A program made the position numbers and the translations under genes. From the NCBI GenBank assembly GCA_004552305.1, contig SFOX01000007.1, positions 1-64,000 on the forward strand: DNA of 64,000 bases, in the 5' to 3' direction. This document shows positions 30,594 to 40,341 of this stretch, in pieces. Source of the stretch: Subdoligranulum variabile. Lineage in GTDB: Bacteria > Bacillota > Clostridia > Oscillospirales > Ruminococcaceae. The notes below the pieces were generated by a model. That model saw only the letters and a list, made by a program, of their open reading frames with translations. It did no database searches and was not told the DNA's origin. Numbering within the stretch: position 1 is the first letter of the stretch; every line of letters starts with the position of its first letter.

Positions 30594-33119
30594 TTACATA
30601 CCGATCAAGTCAAACTGCTCGAACGAAATCAGAACCTCGTAGTCCTTTTTGGGGTTCGGGTACTTGATCTGTACACTCTTTAAACGCTGGCTGTAATACC
30701 AGCCGCTTTCCGCCTGCTCAAACTTGCGGCGGTGCAGGAAATGCGGCAGCTCCTTGCCGTCCAGCTGCACATAGAACGGGGACTTTTCGCGGTGAATGAC
30801 ATCCAGGCTGACATCCTCGACCGCCGTTTCGTAGCTGCCCTCGTTCGTAAAGCGCACAACCGTCTTGACGCCCGCCTGCACGGCGATCTTGGTTTTCAGA
30901 TATGCGCCGTGGCGGTAGTCATTGGTGCGCCCGTCGTCCTCGTACATTGTGAATTCCGAACCCACGTCCGGTGCCATCAGAATGTTGAGGGCGGTGGTCT
31001 TTTCGGTCATCAGGTTGTGCAGGGGGGTGTCGCTCATCGGCAAAATAGCGCCGCTGCGCACAAACAGCGGGATGCTGCCCAGCTCAACGGGGACGTTGAC
31101 CGTCTGCCCGGGGGTGTAGCTCTCGCGGGTGTAGAAGTCGTAGAAGCGCTCGTTTTCGTTCTCGGTCCGGGGCAGGTAGACGGGGCGCACGGTCTGACCC
31201 TTCTCCACAACGTTGGCAACCAGCAGGCTGTCGCCGAACATAAAGTCAACGCCCTCGTCATAGGTGGCGGCATCGTTCTGGAACACCGCAAAGGTCGGCT
31301 GCCAGATGGGCAGACCGCTCTCGTGGGCGCGCTCCATCAGCGCGTAGAGCGTCGGGCTGAGCTTGTAGCGGAAGTCGATGGCGTCCTTGATGTACTGCTT
31401 TTTGTCGCTGTACATCCACGGCTCGGTGACGGTGTTGTCGGTGTTGGTCGAATGGATGGAGAAGCGCGGCTGGAAGATGCCGTTCTGCACCCAGCGCACG
31501 AACAGCTCACCCTCCGGTGCAGGACCGAAGAACCCGCCAACATCGCAGCCGTGGTTGGATACACCGCACAGCGCCATACCCAAAATCGTGGCAATGTTGT
31601 ATTTCAAGGTGTCCCAGCAGGTCAGGTTGTCGCCCGCCCAGACCTGTGCGTAGCGCTGGATGCCCGCGTGACCCGAACGGCAGACCGAGAAGGGGCGGCA
31701 GTCGGGATCGTATTCCTCAATCGCCTCGTTGGAAAGCTGGCACATCAGGTTGCTCATAATCGGCTTCATCGTGCCGATGGTGCTGCCCTTGCCCTCAAAA
31801 TAGACCTTGGCGTCCTTATCTACCAGCGAGTCATACTCGCAGTTGTCGTTCCAGATCGAGCGGCAGCCGTACTGCAGCAGGGTATCCTTGATGTACTGTT
31901 TCCAGTGCAGACGGGTGGATTCCTTCGTGTAGTCCACAAACAGTCCGGGACCGCCCCACCAGGTGCCGACCGCCAGACCATCCACGCCGGCGTTGTCGTC
32001 AGAGGCGGGCAGGAACATCCCCTTCTGCTTCATCTCGTCCAGCAGCGGGTGAACCAGCAGCATACCGGGCTTGATGTTGGGCGAAACCACAATGCCGCGC
32101 TGGTTCATCTGGGCAAACCAGTCTGCCGGGTCCTTAAAGCGCTTGTGGTTCCAGGTAAAGGTGCAGCGCTTGATGCCCTCGGGCGTCTCAACGGCGCAGT
32201 AGCCGCTGGAAAGCTGGAACCCGTCAGCGGGGATGCCCTCCTCGCGAGTGGTGTCGATGAAATCCAGCACTGCGTCGTCACTGTTTTCGGGCAGCTCGGG
32301 GTAGTACATCGAGCTGCCGAGGTAGCCGAGCGCTGCCTTGGGCAGCATAACGCTTTTGCCGGTCAGGTCGGTGTAGCGCTCGATGATGTCGCGGATGGCG
32401 GGACCTGCGATCAGGAACAGGTCAATGTCGCCCGCGTCGGTGCGGTAGGTGGAATAACGGTGCCAATAGTTGCGTTTTTCGCGCCCCATATTGAAATCAC
32501 ACTCGGCGGTGTTGTGATAAAAGTAGCCGACTGCCTGCTTGGTGGTGCGGTTGAGGCGGATGTAAAACGGGATGTGCTTGTACAGCGAGTCGGTTTCCTT
32601 GGCGTTGTAGCCCATGGCGTCGCCGGGCGCCATATTCATATACTTTTCTGCCTTGTTGATCTCGCCGGATTTCTCGCCGAAGCCGTAGAAGCAGTCATCG
32701 GCTTCAATCTGGCTGGCGTGGATGCGGCGATGGTTGCTGTCCTCGCGGTACGCCAGATCGGGAATGTCCGCATGCAGCAGGCTGCCGTCCTTGTCGTAAA
32801 CCAAAACGCGGAAAGGTGCCTTTTCAATCACGACCTTCAGGCGGCTGCCTTGAATTACTGCCTGCTTGTCGCCGTCGGTCAGAACGGCATCGGCGGGCTT
32901 TACGCGCTTGCGGCAGTCCTGCATCAGGGCATCGGTGCGGGATTCCCATGCGGTCATCGTCAGGCTGTAGGAGGCTTCGTCCCAGTCGCCGTCAAATCCG
33001 GCGCGAATGCGCAGGATATCGTCGGTCAAAAACCAGATGCGCAGCTCTGCCGCATTGGTGGCAACGGCGTAGTAGCTGCCGCAGTCCCGGACGGTGCCGC
33101 CGGTGTAGCACACTTTCAT
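30594..33119 (-). CDS. GH31 alpha-glycosidase
   Basis: This 841-residue cytoplasmic enzyme belongs to glycoside hydrolase family 31 (alpha-glucosidase or alpha-xylosidase type). It has the N-terminal beta-sandwich with FYGFGEKSGEINK, the catalytic barrel with the nucleophile region CRSIWNDNCEYD near residue 423, the later RSGHAGIQRYAQVWAGDN segment and two C-terminal beta domains (FMFGDSLLVANVVEKG). The start ATG 33119 has AAGGGG upstream. The longer frame to 33188 lacks a ribosome site. The exact sugar is not readable from the motif. It is divergent from the AraC regulator at 33354, which probably controls it. Confidence 0.92.
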   Translation of the reverse strand: MKVCYTGGTVRDCGSYYAVATNAAELRIWFLTDDILRIRAGFDGDWDEASYSLTMTAWESRTDALMQDCRKRVKPADAVLTDGDKQAVIQGSRLKVVIEKAPFRVLVYDKDGSLLHADIPDLAYREDSNHRRIHASQIEADDCFYGFGEKSGEINKAEKYMNMAPGDAMGYNAKETDSLYKHIPFYIRLNRTTKQAVGYFYHNTAECDFNMGREKRNYWHRYSTYRTDAGDIDLFLIAGPAIRDIIERYTDLTGKSVMLPKAALGYLGSSMYYPELPENSDDAVLDFIDTTREEGIPADGFQLSSGYCAVETPEGIKRCTFTWNHKRFKDPADWFAQMNQRGIVVSPNIKPGMLLVHPLLDEMKQKGMFLPASDDNAGVDGLAVGTWWGGPGLFVDYTKESTRLHWKQYIKDTLLQYGCRSIWNDNCEYDSLVDKDAKVYFEGKGSTIGTMKPIMSNLMCQLSNEAIEEYDPDCRPFSVCRSGHAGIQRYAQVWAGDNLTCWDTLKYNIATILGMALCGVSNHGCDVGGFFGPAPEGELFVRWVQNGIFQPRFSIHSTNTDNTVTEPWMYSDKKQYIKDAIDFRYKLSPTLYALMERAHESGLPIWQPTFAVFQNDAATYDEGVDFMFGDSLLVANVVEKGQTVRPVYLPRTENENERFYDFYTRESYTPGQTVNVPVELGSIPLFVRSGAILPMSDTPLHNLMTEKTTALNILMAPDVGSEFTMYEDDGRTNDYRHGAYLKTKIAVQAGVKTVVRFTNEGSYETAVEDVSLDVIHREKSPFYVQLDGKELPHFLHRRKFEQAESGWYYSQRLKSVQIKYPNPKKDYEVLISFEQFDLIGM

Positions 33120-33265
33120 AGTTTTTCCCCTTTCTGTTTTGCGGTGTCCCCTGTTTGGCGGGGAGATGCTTGCGGCGAAAACTAGCAATATTAAACAAAA
33201 ATGTGCGCTTATTTTTGGTATATATGTGTTTGTCGCCTTATCTCGTTATTATAATATCAAATCTG

Positions 33266-33307
33266 TTGCTAAATATCTCTGCAAATTGTTGCAGGAATCT
33301 CGCAAAA
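33266..33307. promoter_or_regulatory. Paired direct repeats, likely AraC-type operator
   Basis: Two similar blocks, TTGCTAAATATCTCTGCAAA (33266-33285) and TTGCAGGAATCTCGCAAAA (33289-33307), lie in tandem 23 bases apart between GH31 and its AraC regulator. The spacing of about two helical turns suits an AraC dimer. A minus-strand TATAAT-like -10 for GH31 lies just to the left (about 33247-33254). Confidence 0.45.
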
Positions 33308-33318
33308 TGTGATATAAT
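33289..33318 (+). promoter_or_regulatory. Promoter of the AraC gene
   Basis: TTGCAG (33289-33294), 18 bases, then TATAAT (33313-33318) with an extended TG at 33310-33311. The -35 lies in the second operator repeat, which suggests autoregulation. Confidence 0.6.
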
Positions 33319-33353
33319 CGCAGTAAGGAGATTTTTTAGGCGGAGGATCCTCT

Positions 33354-34262
33354 ATGCTTGTACAAAAAGTACCGCACTACGTTGATTCCGTTTTGACAAA
33401 AGAAAAGGCCGCCACCTTGCTGCAGGGCGGTGATGTGGAGGTAGCGTGGTATACCAACCAGTCCAACAGTCAATCCGTTGTACATTCGCACCCGTATTAC
33501 GAGTTGATCTTGCCGGTTTCGGGCAGCAGTGTGCGGTATTCTGTCGGCGGCAGTGTCTACGATTTACATTTGGGCGAGTTGATCTTGTTCCCGGGCGAGG
33601 TGTTCCACTCCGGCAAGTTCAACATCACAGCCGACACGTCGGAGCGGCTGGTGGTGCAGATTTCCGCTGATATCTGGGAAAAAGCACTGGCGCAAAGCGG
33701 GCTGACCGAGCGTTTTTGGGGCAGCGAGCCGGTGATACTGGATGCAGATGCGGTGCTGCAATGGGATTTGCGCGGTTTGCTGCAGCGTATGGCGCTGGCT
33801 GCCGGGCTGGAGGCACCGCTGCGCCAAGCCGTTGAACAGTGCGAGGTCACCGAGCTGCTTTTGCTGTTCAGCCATATCATCCACAGGCGGCACACCGCGC
33901 CGCCGCCCTCCGCCACCAGCCTGCTGGTCGCAAAGGCGGTTGCCTACCTGCAAGCCAATTACACCGACCCGCAGCTGACCGTTGCGCAGCTTGCCAGATA
34001 TACCTACACCAGCCGCGAGCATCTGTCCCGCGTATTTAAGGAATACACGCTGGAAAGCGTACACGGCTACCTGACCAACCTGCGTATGCAGCACTGCCGC
34101 AACGCCATTGCGGCGGGGTTCAGCGTCCTGGACGCCTGCACCGCCAGCGGATTTACGAACTACAGCAGCTTTTTAAAGAGCTTCCGCGCGCTGTACGGCA
34201 TCACCCCCAGCGAGTACCGCGCCGCCCTGCGGCAAAATAAAGGCGCGGAAACGTCCGTTTAA
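33354..34262 (+). CDS. AraC family transcriptional regulator
   Basis: This 302-residue regulator has a cupin sensor with VHSHPYYELILPVSG (metal/sugar-site histidines) and FPGEVFHSGKF. A double helix-turn-helix domain follows, including LAQLARYTYTSREHLSRVF-like sequence and CTASGFTNYSSFLKSFRALYG. ATG 33354 follows GGAGG by nine bases. It is divergent from the GH31 gene with tandem repeats in between. Confidence 0.9.
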   Translation: MLVQKVPHYVDSVLTKEKAATLLQGGDVEVAWYTNQSNSQSVVHSHPYYELILPVSGSSVRYSVGGSVYDLHLGELILFPGEVFHSGKFNITADTSERLVVQISADIWEKALAQSGLTERFWGSEPVILDADAVLQWDLRGLLQRMALAAGLEAPLRQAVEQCEVTELLLLFSHIIHRRHTAPPPSATSLLVAKAVAYLQANYTDPQLTVAQLARYTYTSREHLSRVFKEYTLESVHGYLTNLRMQHCRNAIAAGFSVLDACTASGFTNYSSFLKSFRALYGITPSEYRAALRQNKGAETSV

Positions 34263-34307
34263 AAGGCTTCCCCTGCCCGCTGCTTTGGCGCAGAACCTTT
34301 GTAAAAC

Positions 34308-34343
34308 AAAACATCCTGCGGCAAATCCACCGCAGGATGTTTG
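34308..34343. terminator. Bidirectional terminator
   Basis: AAACATCCTGCGG (34308-34321 region) pairs with CCGCAGGATGTTT (34330-34342). It separates the convergent AraC and aminotransferase genes. Confidence 0.75.
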
Positions 34344-34356
34344 TGTTTATAGAAAA

Positions 34357-35562
34357 TCAGGCGTTGAATACATACTTATCCAGCCGGGCAAAGGCTTCCT
34401 GCACACGGCTCAGCGGCAATGCCAGATTCATACGGATGGCGCACGGACCGTGGAACATCCGCCCGTCCTGCCATGCCACGCCGACATCCCAGCCGGCCTT
34501 CTGCACCTCGTCGATGGTTTTGCCGTGCTTTTCGCACCATTCGGTGCAATCCAAAAACAGCATATAGGTACCCTGCGGCTTGCTGACTGCAACGCCCTCG
34601 AAATGCTGCTGAATATAGTTGCACGCAAAGTTCACGTTGCCGGACAATACCTGCTTCAGCTCGTCCACCCATTCATAGCCCTCGGGGCTGTAGGCACCGA
34701 TCAAGGCGTGCATGGACAGCACGTTCATATCGTTGTAATGCGGCTTGGAGCTTTTGGCAACAACGCGGTCACGCAGGTACTTATTATAAATAATGTGGTA
34801 GCTGCCCACAAGACCCGCCAAATTGAAGGTCTTGCTGGGCGCATAGACCGCCACGGTATGCTGCCGCGCCCAGTCAGAAACCGACTGGGTCGGAATATGC
34901 GTATGCCCGTTCAAAAGGATATCGGACCAGATCTCATCGGAAATCACAAGGCAGTCGTTTGCCCGGTAGACCTCCATCGCCTTTTCCAGTTCCCATCGTT
35001 CCCAGACGCGCCCGCAGGGGTTGTGCGGGCTGCAAAATACCGCCACATGGATATTTTCGGCTTTCAGCTTGGCGTCCATATCCTCGTAATCCATACGCCA
35101 TACGCCGTTTTCATCCTTTTTCAGCGGGCTGTGAACGATTTTGTAGCCGTTGTTCCGGATGCTCATGGTAAAGCCGATGTAAGTGGGGCTGTGCAGCAGC
35201 ACGCCGTCGCCGGGCGCGGCAAACGCGGTCAGTGCCGAGATCACGCCGCCCAGAACGCCGTTTTCGTAGCCGATATGCTCCTTGGTCAAGCCGGCCACGC
35301 CGTTGCGGGTTTCCTGCCACCGTATGATGGAGTCAAAATATTCGTCTGTCGGTTTAAAGTAGCCGAACGCCGGGTGCTTGGCTCTTTCGATGATGGCCTG
35401 CGGGATAGTGGGTACGGTGGGAAAATTCATATCCGCCACCCACATAGGGATGACGTCATAGCCGTCCTTGGGGCGGTCTGGGGCAAAGCCGGTTCCCAGA
35501 CCGTCCACAGCGATGGCGTCCTTGCCGTGGCGATCCATAAGGGAGGTGAAATCGTACTTCAT
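34357..35562 (-). CDS. MalY/PatB family PLP C-S lyase
   Basis: This 401-residue fold-type I PLP enzyme has the MalY/PatB order: IPMWVADMNFPTVPTIPQAI, FGYFKPTDEYFDSIIRWQ, FCSPHNPCGRVWERWEL and the PLP-lysine region VYAPSKTFNLAGLVGSY near residue 240. Members cleave cystathionine or cysteine conjugates, and some also act as transcription modulators. ATG 35562 follows AAAGGA by ten bases. The longer frame to 35727 has no ribosome site. It is convergent with the AraC gene. Confidence 0.9.
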   Translation of the reverse strand: MKYDFTSLMDRHGKDAIAVDGLGTGFAPDRPKDGYDVIPMWVADMNFPTVPTIPQAIIERAKHPAFGYFKPTDEYFDSIIRWQETRNGVAGLTKEHIGYENGVLGGVISALTAFAAPGDGVLLHSPTYIGFTMSIRNNGYKIVHSPLKKDENGVWRMDYEDMDAKLKAENIHVAVFCSPHNPCGRVWERWELEKAMEVYRANDCLVISDEIWSDILLNGHTHIPTQSVSDWARQHTVAVYAPSKTFNLAGLVGSYHIIYNKYLRDRVVAKSSKPHYNDMNVLSMHALIGAYSPEGYEWVDELKQVLSGNVNFACNYIQQHFEGVAVSKPQGTYMLFLDCTEWCEKHGKTIDEVQKAGWDVGVAWQDGRMFHGPCAIRMNLALPLSRVQEAFARLDKYVFNA

Positions 35563-35710
35563 ACTAAAGTTTCCTTTCCGCTTCTGCAAAGTTTTTGCCT
35601 TTATTATCAAGTATAACACTCCCAGCAGGTTTCGTAAACAAACCCCGATGCGCGCCTGTTTTTTCGCCTTTTCGCTACAAAAGCACAAGGTACTTTTGGG
35701 CAACTTGCGC

Positions 35711-35744
35711 AAAGAAGGCACCGCCAAACGGCAGTGCCTTCTTT
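35711..35744. terminator. Hairpin after glycogen phosphorylase
   Basis: AAAGAAGGCAC (35711-35721) pairs with GTGCCTTCTTT (35734-35744), with inner GCC/GGC. The T-run is better on the plus strand, but the only gene ending here (35780) is on the minus strand. Confidence 0.5.
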
Positions 35745-35779
35745 GTCTTTTATTCTAAATCCCACACGGCTCTATACCG

Positions 35780-38041
35780 TTATTTCCCCAAATGCCAGAT
35801 GTCGCGATCGTACTCCGCAATGGTGCGGTCGCTGGAGAAGAACCCTGCCTTGGCAATGTTGACAAGGCACTTGCGGCGCCAGCCCATCGGGTCACAGGCA
35901 TAGTCGCTGAGGGCTTGTCCCTTGCGCACCACATAGGCGTTGAAGTCCGGCAGCGTCTGGAACCAATCCTTGTGGATCAGCTCGTTTTGCAGGCGCTGCA
36001 GGTTTTCCTGCCGCCCGGCTACCAGCATCTGCGGACCGGTCAAAAAGTCCACGGCGCGGCGGATGTTGGGGTCGCCCTCATACCACTGCGCGGCAACGTA
36101 GTCCCCTGCATCGTAGCGGTGGATGACCTGATCGGAGGTCTGCCCGAAGATATACAGATTCTCCTGCCCGACCTGCTGGCTGATCTCCACATTGGCGCCG
36201 TCCATCGTGCCGAGGGTCAGCGCACCGTTGAGCATAAACTTCATATTGCCGGTGCCGGATGCTTCCTTGGAGGCAAGGCTGATCTGCTCGGACAAATCGC
36301 AGGCGGGGATCAATTTTTCTGCCGCTGTAACGTTGTAATTTTCCACAAAGACAACCTGCAGCCACGGGGACACCTCGGGATCCTGTGCAATGACCTTGGA
36401 GAAAGTGAGCAGCGCGTGGATGATATCCTTGGCGATGGTGTACGCGGGTGCCGCCTTGGCGCCGAAGATGCTGACCAGCGGCACGGCGGGCAGATGCCCT
36501 GCCTTGATTTCGTAATACTGGTGGATGAGGTACAACAGGTTCAGCTGCTGGCGCTTGTACTCGTGCAGGCGCTTGGACTGGATGTCAAATACCGCCTGCG
36601 TATTGACCTTGACGTTCTGGGTGTGCAGCAGCCAATCGGCCAGTGCCTGCTTGTTCGCGGATTTGACGGCGGTCAACTCGTTCAGAACGCTCTCATCCTC
36701 GGCAAATGTCAGCAGCTTTTCCAGCTCGGCGGCATCCTTGCGGAAGCCAGAGCCGATGTGCTTTTCCAGCACCTCAGTCAGGCGGGGGTCGCATTCCAGC
36801 AGCCAGCGGCGGAAGGTGATGCCGTTGGTCTTGTTGTTAAACTTTTCCGGGTACAGCTGGTAGAAACCGTGCAGCTCGGAGTTTTTCAAAATTTCGGTGT
36901 GCAGCGCCGCCACGCCGTTGGTGGAATGGGTAAAGTGGATATCCATATGCGCCATATGGACGCGGTCGTCCTTGTCGATGATGGCAAGGCTTTCGTCCTC
37001 GGTGCGGGTGCGTGCCAGCTCGTCCAGCTTTTCGATGATGGGCATCAGCTGCGGCACCACAGTGTCCAGATAGGCGCGCGGCCACTTTTCCAGCGCTTCT
37101 GCCAGAATGGTGTGGTTGGTGTAGGCGCAGGTCTTGGTGACGATCTCGACAGCCTCATCAAATTCGATGCCCTTTTCGCCCAGCAGACGAATCAATTCCG
37201 GAATGACCATACTGGGGTGGGTGTCGTTGATTTGAATGGCGGCGTAATCCGCCAAGTCGTGGTAGTTGCAGCCGCGGGCGGCGCACTCTGCCAAAATCAA
37301 CTGCGCACCGGCAGAAACCATCAGATACTGCTGGTACACGCGCAGCTGACGCCCTGCCTCGTCGGAATCATCGGGGTACAGGAACAGCGTCAGGTTTTTG
37401 TCGATGACGGTCTTGTCAAAGGAAATGCCGTCCTTCACAATGCTCTCGTCAATGGTGTCCAGATCAAACAGGTTCAGCGTGTTGGTGCGTGCGCCGTAGC
37501 CGGTGACTGCCAGTTTGTACAGGCGGGCGTTGTAGGTCTTGCCTGCCAGCTCCACCGGGTAGGTGATGTCGGTTTTCTCAGCCCAGCTGTGGGCAGTAAG
37601 CCACGGGTCGGGCTTTTCGTTCTGCACGCCGTTTTCAAAGCTCTGGCGGAACAGACCAAAGTGGTAGCGCAGCCCCACGCCGTCGCCCGGCAGACCGAGC
37701 GTTGCCAGCGAATCCAGAAAGCAGGCGGCCAGACGTCCCAGACCGCCGTTGCCTAAGGAAGGCTCCGGCTCGACTTCCTCAATGTCAGACAGGCTCTTGC
37801 CGGCGGCTTCCAGCGCGGCGCGGGCGTCATCGTACAGCCCCAGATTGATGAGGTTGTTGGACAGCAGCTTGCCGATCAAAAATTCGGCGCTGATGTAGTA
37901 CAGCTTGCGTCCCGTAACAGGCTGCACCTTGCCCGCGCCTTTTTCGCGCACAAGCTCCAGCAGCGCCAGATACAGTTCTTGGTTTGTGCAGTCAGCCAGC
38001 GGCTTGCCGGTGTATCCTTGCAGCAGTTCGGTAAAGTTCAT
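35780..38041 (-). CDS. glgP: Glycogen/alpha-glucan phosphorylase
   Basis: This 753-residue GT35 phosphorylase releases glucose-1-phosphate from glycogen or maltodextrins. Family segments are [47 protein letters not shown] and the PLP-lysine region [20 protein letters not shown] near residue 600. ATG 38041 follows AAAGGAGGA. It is shorter than the 800-residue E. coli enzyme, as is usual in Firmicutes. It stands alone, without other glg genes nearby. Confidence 0.95.
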   Translation of the reverse strand: MNFTELLQGYTGKPLADCTNQELYLALLELVREKGAGKVQPVTGRKLYYISAEFLIGKLLSNNLINLGLYDDARAALEAAGKSLSDIEEVEPEPSLGNGGLGRLAACFLDSLATLGLPGDGVGLRYHFGLFRQSFENGVQNEKPDPWLTAHSWAEKTDITYPVELAGKTYNARLYKLAVTGYGARTNTLNLFDLDTIDESIVKDGISFDKTVIDKNLTLFLYPDDSDEAGRQLRVYQQYLMVSAGAQLILAECAARGCNYHDLADYAAIQINDTHPSMVIPELIRLLGEKGIEFDEAVEIVTKTCAYTNHTILAEALEKWPRAYLDTVVPQLMPIIEKLDELARTRTEDESLAIIDKDDRVHMAHMDIHFTHSTNGVAALHTEILKNSELHGFYQLYPEKFNNKTNGITFRRWLLECDPRLTEVLEKHIGSGFRKDAAELEKLLTFAEDESVLNELTAVKSANKQALADWLLHTQNVKVNTQAVFDIQSKRLHEYKRQQLNLLYLIHQYYEIKAGHLPAVPLVSIFGAKAAPAYTIAKDIIHALLTFSKVIAQDPEVSPWLQVVFVENYNVTAAEKLIPACDLSEQISLASKEASGTGNMKFMLNGALTLGTMDGANVEISQQVGQENLYIFGQTSDQVIHRYDAGDYVAAQWYEGDPNIRRAVDFLTGPQMLVAGRQENLQRLQNELIHKDWFQTLPDFNAYVVRKGQALSDYACDPMGWRRKCLVNIAKAGFFSSDRTIAEYDRDIWHLGK

Positions 38042-38118
38042 AAAAAGTCCTCCTTTACTGTTACGACCGGATGTCCCATCCATTACCTAATGGTATACCA
38101 CACAAAAAGAGAAAAAAC

Positions 38119-38148
38119 TTGCGCATTTCCTGCAAAATATGGTACAAT
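38119..38148 (+). promoter_or_regulatory. Promoter of the AraC gene at 38182
   Basis: TTGCGC (38119-38124), 18 bases, then TACAAT (38143-38148), about 34 bases before the start codon. Confidence 0.5.
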
Positions 38149-38181
38149 ACTATCATTCAGAGGCAATGGAGGGACGAAAGT

Positions 38182-39036
38182 ATGAAAAACCAGTCTGCCT
38201 TGCAGGAAACCAAGCACCACGGCGCGGTGCGGTTTCCGTTCAATATTTATCCCTGCACCATACCGGGGGATTTCCGGCAGGTGGCGGTCCACTGGCAGGA
38301 CAGCATGGAGCTGATTTACATAAAGCGCGGCACGGGGCTTGTGCAGACCGGGGCGCAGGTGTACCCGGCGCAGAGCGGGGATATTTTTGTGCTGACACCG
38401 GGCGCGCTGCACGCCATACGCCAAGCGGAAAACTGCACCATGGAGTATGAGAACATTATTTTTGATTTGGAGCTTTTGGGCGGTGCGGAGGATCTTTGCG
38501 CGGAAAAATACCTGCTGCCGCTGCAAAGCGGACGCCTTGCCCTGCCGGAGCGCCTATGCCCTGCTGACGCGGGCTATACCGAGGCGACCGCCTGCCTGCA
38601 GGAGGCAGAGGATGCCAACCGCAGCCGCCGCCCCGGCTATGAGCTGCGCATTAAGGGCGCACTGCTGCGGTTTTTGGCACTGCTGATCGCACAGGGAAAG
38701 ACCCTGCCCCCCGCCGAAACCGCAGGAACTCAGCGGCTGAAAACCGTATTACAGTGGCTTTCGGCGCATTACAATGAGCCGCTTTGCATCGCGGATGCCG
38801 CCGCGCTTTGCCAATGCAGCCCCAGCCACTTTATGCGGTGGTTCCGGCAGATGACCGGGCAGAGCTTTATTACCTTTTTAAAGGAATACCGCCTGAACGC
38901 CGCCGCCGAAGCACTACACGCCACCGACGATACCGTCTTGAATATTGCCGGGCAGTGCGGGTTTGAGAATCTTTCGTATTTCAACCGCGCGTTCAAGGCG
39001 CATTTTGGCATGACCCCGCGGGAATACCGGCGATAA
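38182..39036 (+). CDS. AraC family transcriptional regulator
   Basis: This 284-residue regulator has a cupin sensor (HWQDSMELIYIKRGTG and PGALHAIRQAENCTM) and a C-terminal double helix-turn-helix with ADAAALCQCSPSHFMRWFRQ and AGQCGFENLSYFNRAFKAHF. The last residues TPREYRR are typical of the family. ATG 38182 follows GGAGGG by nine bases. It is divergent from glgP. Its target could be glgP or the downstream hydrolase. Confidence 0.9.
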   Translation: MKNQSALQETKHHGAVRFPFNIYPCTIPGDFRQVAVHWQDSMELIYIKRGTGLVQTGAQVYPAQSGDIFVLTPGALHAIRQAENCTMEYENIIFDLELLGGAEDLCAEKYLLPLQSGRLALPERLCPADAGYTEATACLQEAEDANRSRRPGYELRIKGALLRFLALLIAQGKTLPPAETAGTQRLKTVLQWLSAHYNEPLCIADAAALCQCSPSHFMRWFRQMTGQSFITFLKEYRLNAAAEALHATDDTVLNIAGQCGFENLSYFNRAFKAHFGMTPREYRR

Positions 39037-39082
39037 CCTTGTAATAGGTCTGTAAAAAATCGTAAGGGTGGTGAATCCTTTT

Positions 39083-39847
39083 ATGAATACATGGTTTACC
39101 GTGGAGCAGGTGGATTCGCAGACATTTGCCATCAGCGAATACAAGCATTGGGAGGAAACGCACTGCTACCTGCTAAGCGGGCAGGAAAAAGCCGTTCTGA
39201 TAGACACCGGGCTGGGCATTTCCGATATAAAAAGTATTGTGGATCGTTTGACGTCGCTGCCGGTTGAGGTGATTACAACACACGCGCATTGGGATCACAT
39301 CGGCGGACACAGGCACTTTGATTCTATCGCCGTTCACGAGGCTGAAAAGCAGTGGCTATCCGATGGGTTCCCGCTACCGCTGCCTGTTGTCAAGAAAAAT
39401 TTGACAAGACTCCCCTGTGATTTCCCGCCGGAGTTTTCCTTGGATGCGTATCGGGTCTTTCAGGGGATGCCGCAAAGAATTCTGCATGGCGGTGACCGCT
39501 TGGATTTGGGCGGGCGGGAAATCGAGGTCATGCATACGCCGGGACACTCCCCCGGACATTGCTGCTTTTACGAACCGGAGCGAAAGTATCTGTATTCCGG
39601 GGATTTGGTGTATAAGGGCTGCCTGGACGCCTTTTATCCCACCACCGACCCACAGCAATTCTATCAGTCCGTACAGAAAATATGCAGATATAAAATCCAT
39701 AGAATCCTGCCCGGACACCATCAGTTGGATATCCCTGTTTCGCTGGCGGCAGATATCGAAGCCGGATTTTCACAGCTGGAGCAAAGCGGGAAACTTCAGC
39801 AGGGAAACGGCATTTTCTCGTTTGGGAATTTTCAAATTCACATATAA
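39083..39847 (+). CDS. Metallo-beta-lactamase fold hydrolase
   Basis: This protein of about 254 residues has the MBL metal motif THAHWDHIGGH, a second ligand region TPGHSPGH, YSGDLVYKG (bridging Asp) and the final PGHHQLD histidine. Members hydrolyse thioesters, lactones or phosphoesters, and the substrate here is unknown. ATG 39083 is supported by AAGGGTGG. GTG 39068 or 39071 is possible. It follows the AraC gene by 46 bases and may be co-transcribed. Confidence 0.85.
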   Translation: MNTWFTVEQVDSQTFAISEYKHWEETHCYLLSGQEKAVLIDTGLGISDIKSIVDRLTSLPVEVITTHAHWDHIGGHRHFDSIAVHEAEKQWLSDGFPLPLPVVKKNLTRLPCDFPPEFSLDAYRVFQGMPQRILHGGDRLDLGGREIEVMHTPGHSPGHCCFYEPERKYLYSGDLVYKGCLDAFYPTTDPQQFYQSVQKICRYKIHRILPGHHQLDIPVSLAADIEAGFSQLEQSGKLQQGNGIFSFGNFQIHI

Positions 39848-39945
39848 CGAATGGGTATTGGGAGGAGCGCATATCGTCCGAAAAGACGGGGCATGACCTA
39901 CTCCAGGTAAGATAAATCTTTTTCGACCTCGGAAAGGAGCGTACC

Positions 39946-40284
39946 ATGAAAAAACTTGTTCCTTGGCTGTTTGCCTCTGCCGCCGTTATGCTGATGCTGC
40001 CCGCACTGGCAGTCCGTTTAGTAAATGCGGATGGCGGGATGGCAGTATGCCTTGCTTTGTTTTTTATCGTAGACCCGCTGTTTTCTGTTTGCATCGGGGT
40101 GTATGCCGGGCGGGATATACAAAGGCTTTGGTGCTTGCCGATTTTTCCGACGGTATTCTTTTTGCTCGGTGCCTGGTTGTTTTTGGATGCGGGCGAAACG
40201 GCATTTCTTTTCTATGCAGCGGTCTATGCCCTGCTGGGATATGCCGCCATGCTGATTTCTCGGTTTATACGAAAAAATCAATAA
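39946..40284 (+). CDS. Small membrane protein, four helices
   Basis: This 112-residue protein of unknown family has four hydrophobic segments, including AVCLALFFIVDPLFSVCIGVY and IFPTVFFLLGAWLFLD, and a basic C-terminus. AAAGGAG lies eight bases before ATG 39946. I assign no function. Confidence 0.7.
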   Translation: MKKLVPWLFASAAVMLMLPALAVRLVNADGGMAVCLALFFIVDPLFSVCIGVYAGRDIQRLWCLPIFPTVFFLLGAWLFLDAGETAFLFYAAVYALLGYAAMLISRFIRKNQ

Positions 40285-40302
40285 CAAATTTTGTTCTAAA
40301 AA

Positions 40303-40336
40303 AGAAGTCCCTGCAGGAATTCCTGCAGGGACTTCT
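40303..40336. terminator. Perfect bidirectional terminator
   Basis: A 15-bp perfect stem (40303-40317 with 40322-40336) closes on AATT, and the whole 34 bases is self-complementary. TTTTTT follows on the minus strand, ending the GH3-gtrA operon. TGTGT follows on the plus strand. Confidence 0.85.
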
Positions 40337-40341
40337 GTGTA

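Noticed and set aside
29447..38041. Very long plus-strand frames opposite dctP, GH31, glgP and GH3 genes
   Set aside because: These are codon-bias shadows of high-GC genes; the minus-strand frames match known families throughout.
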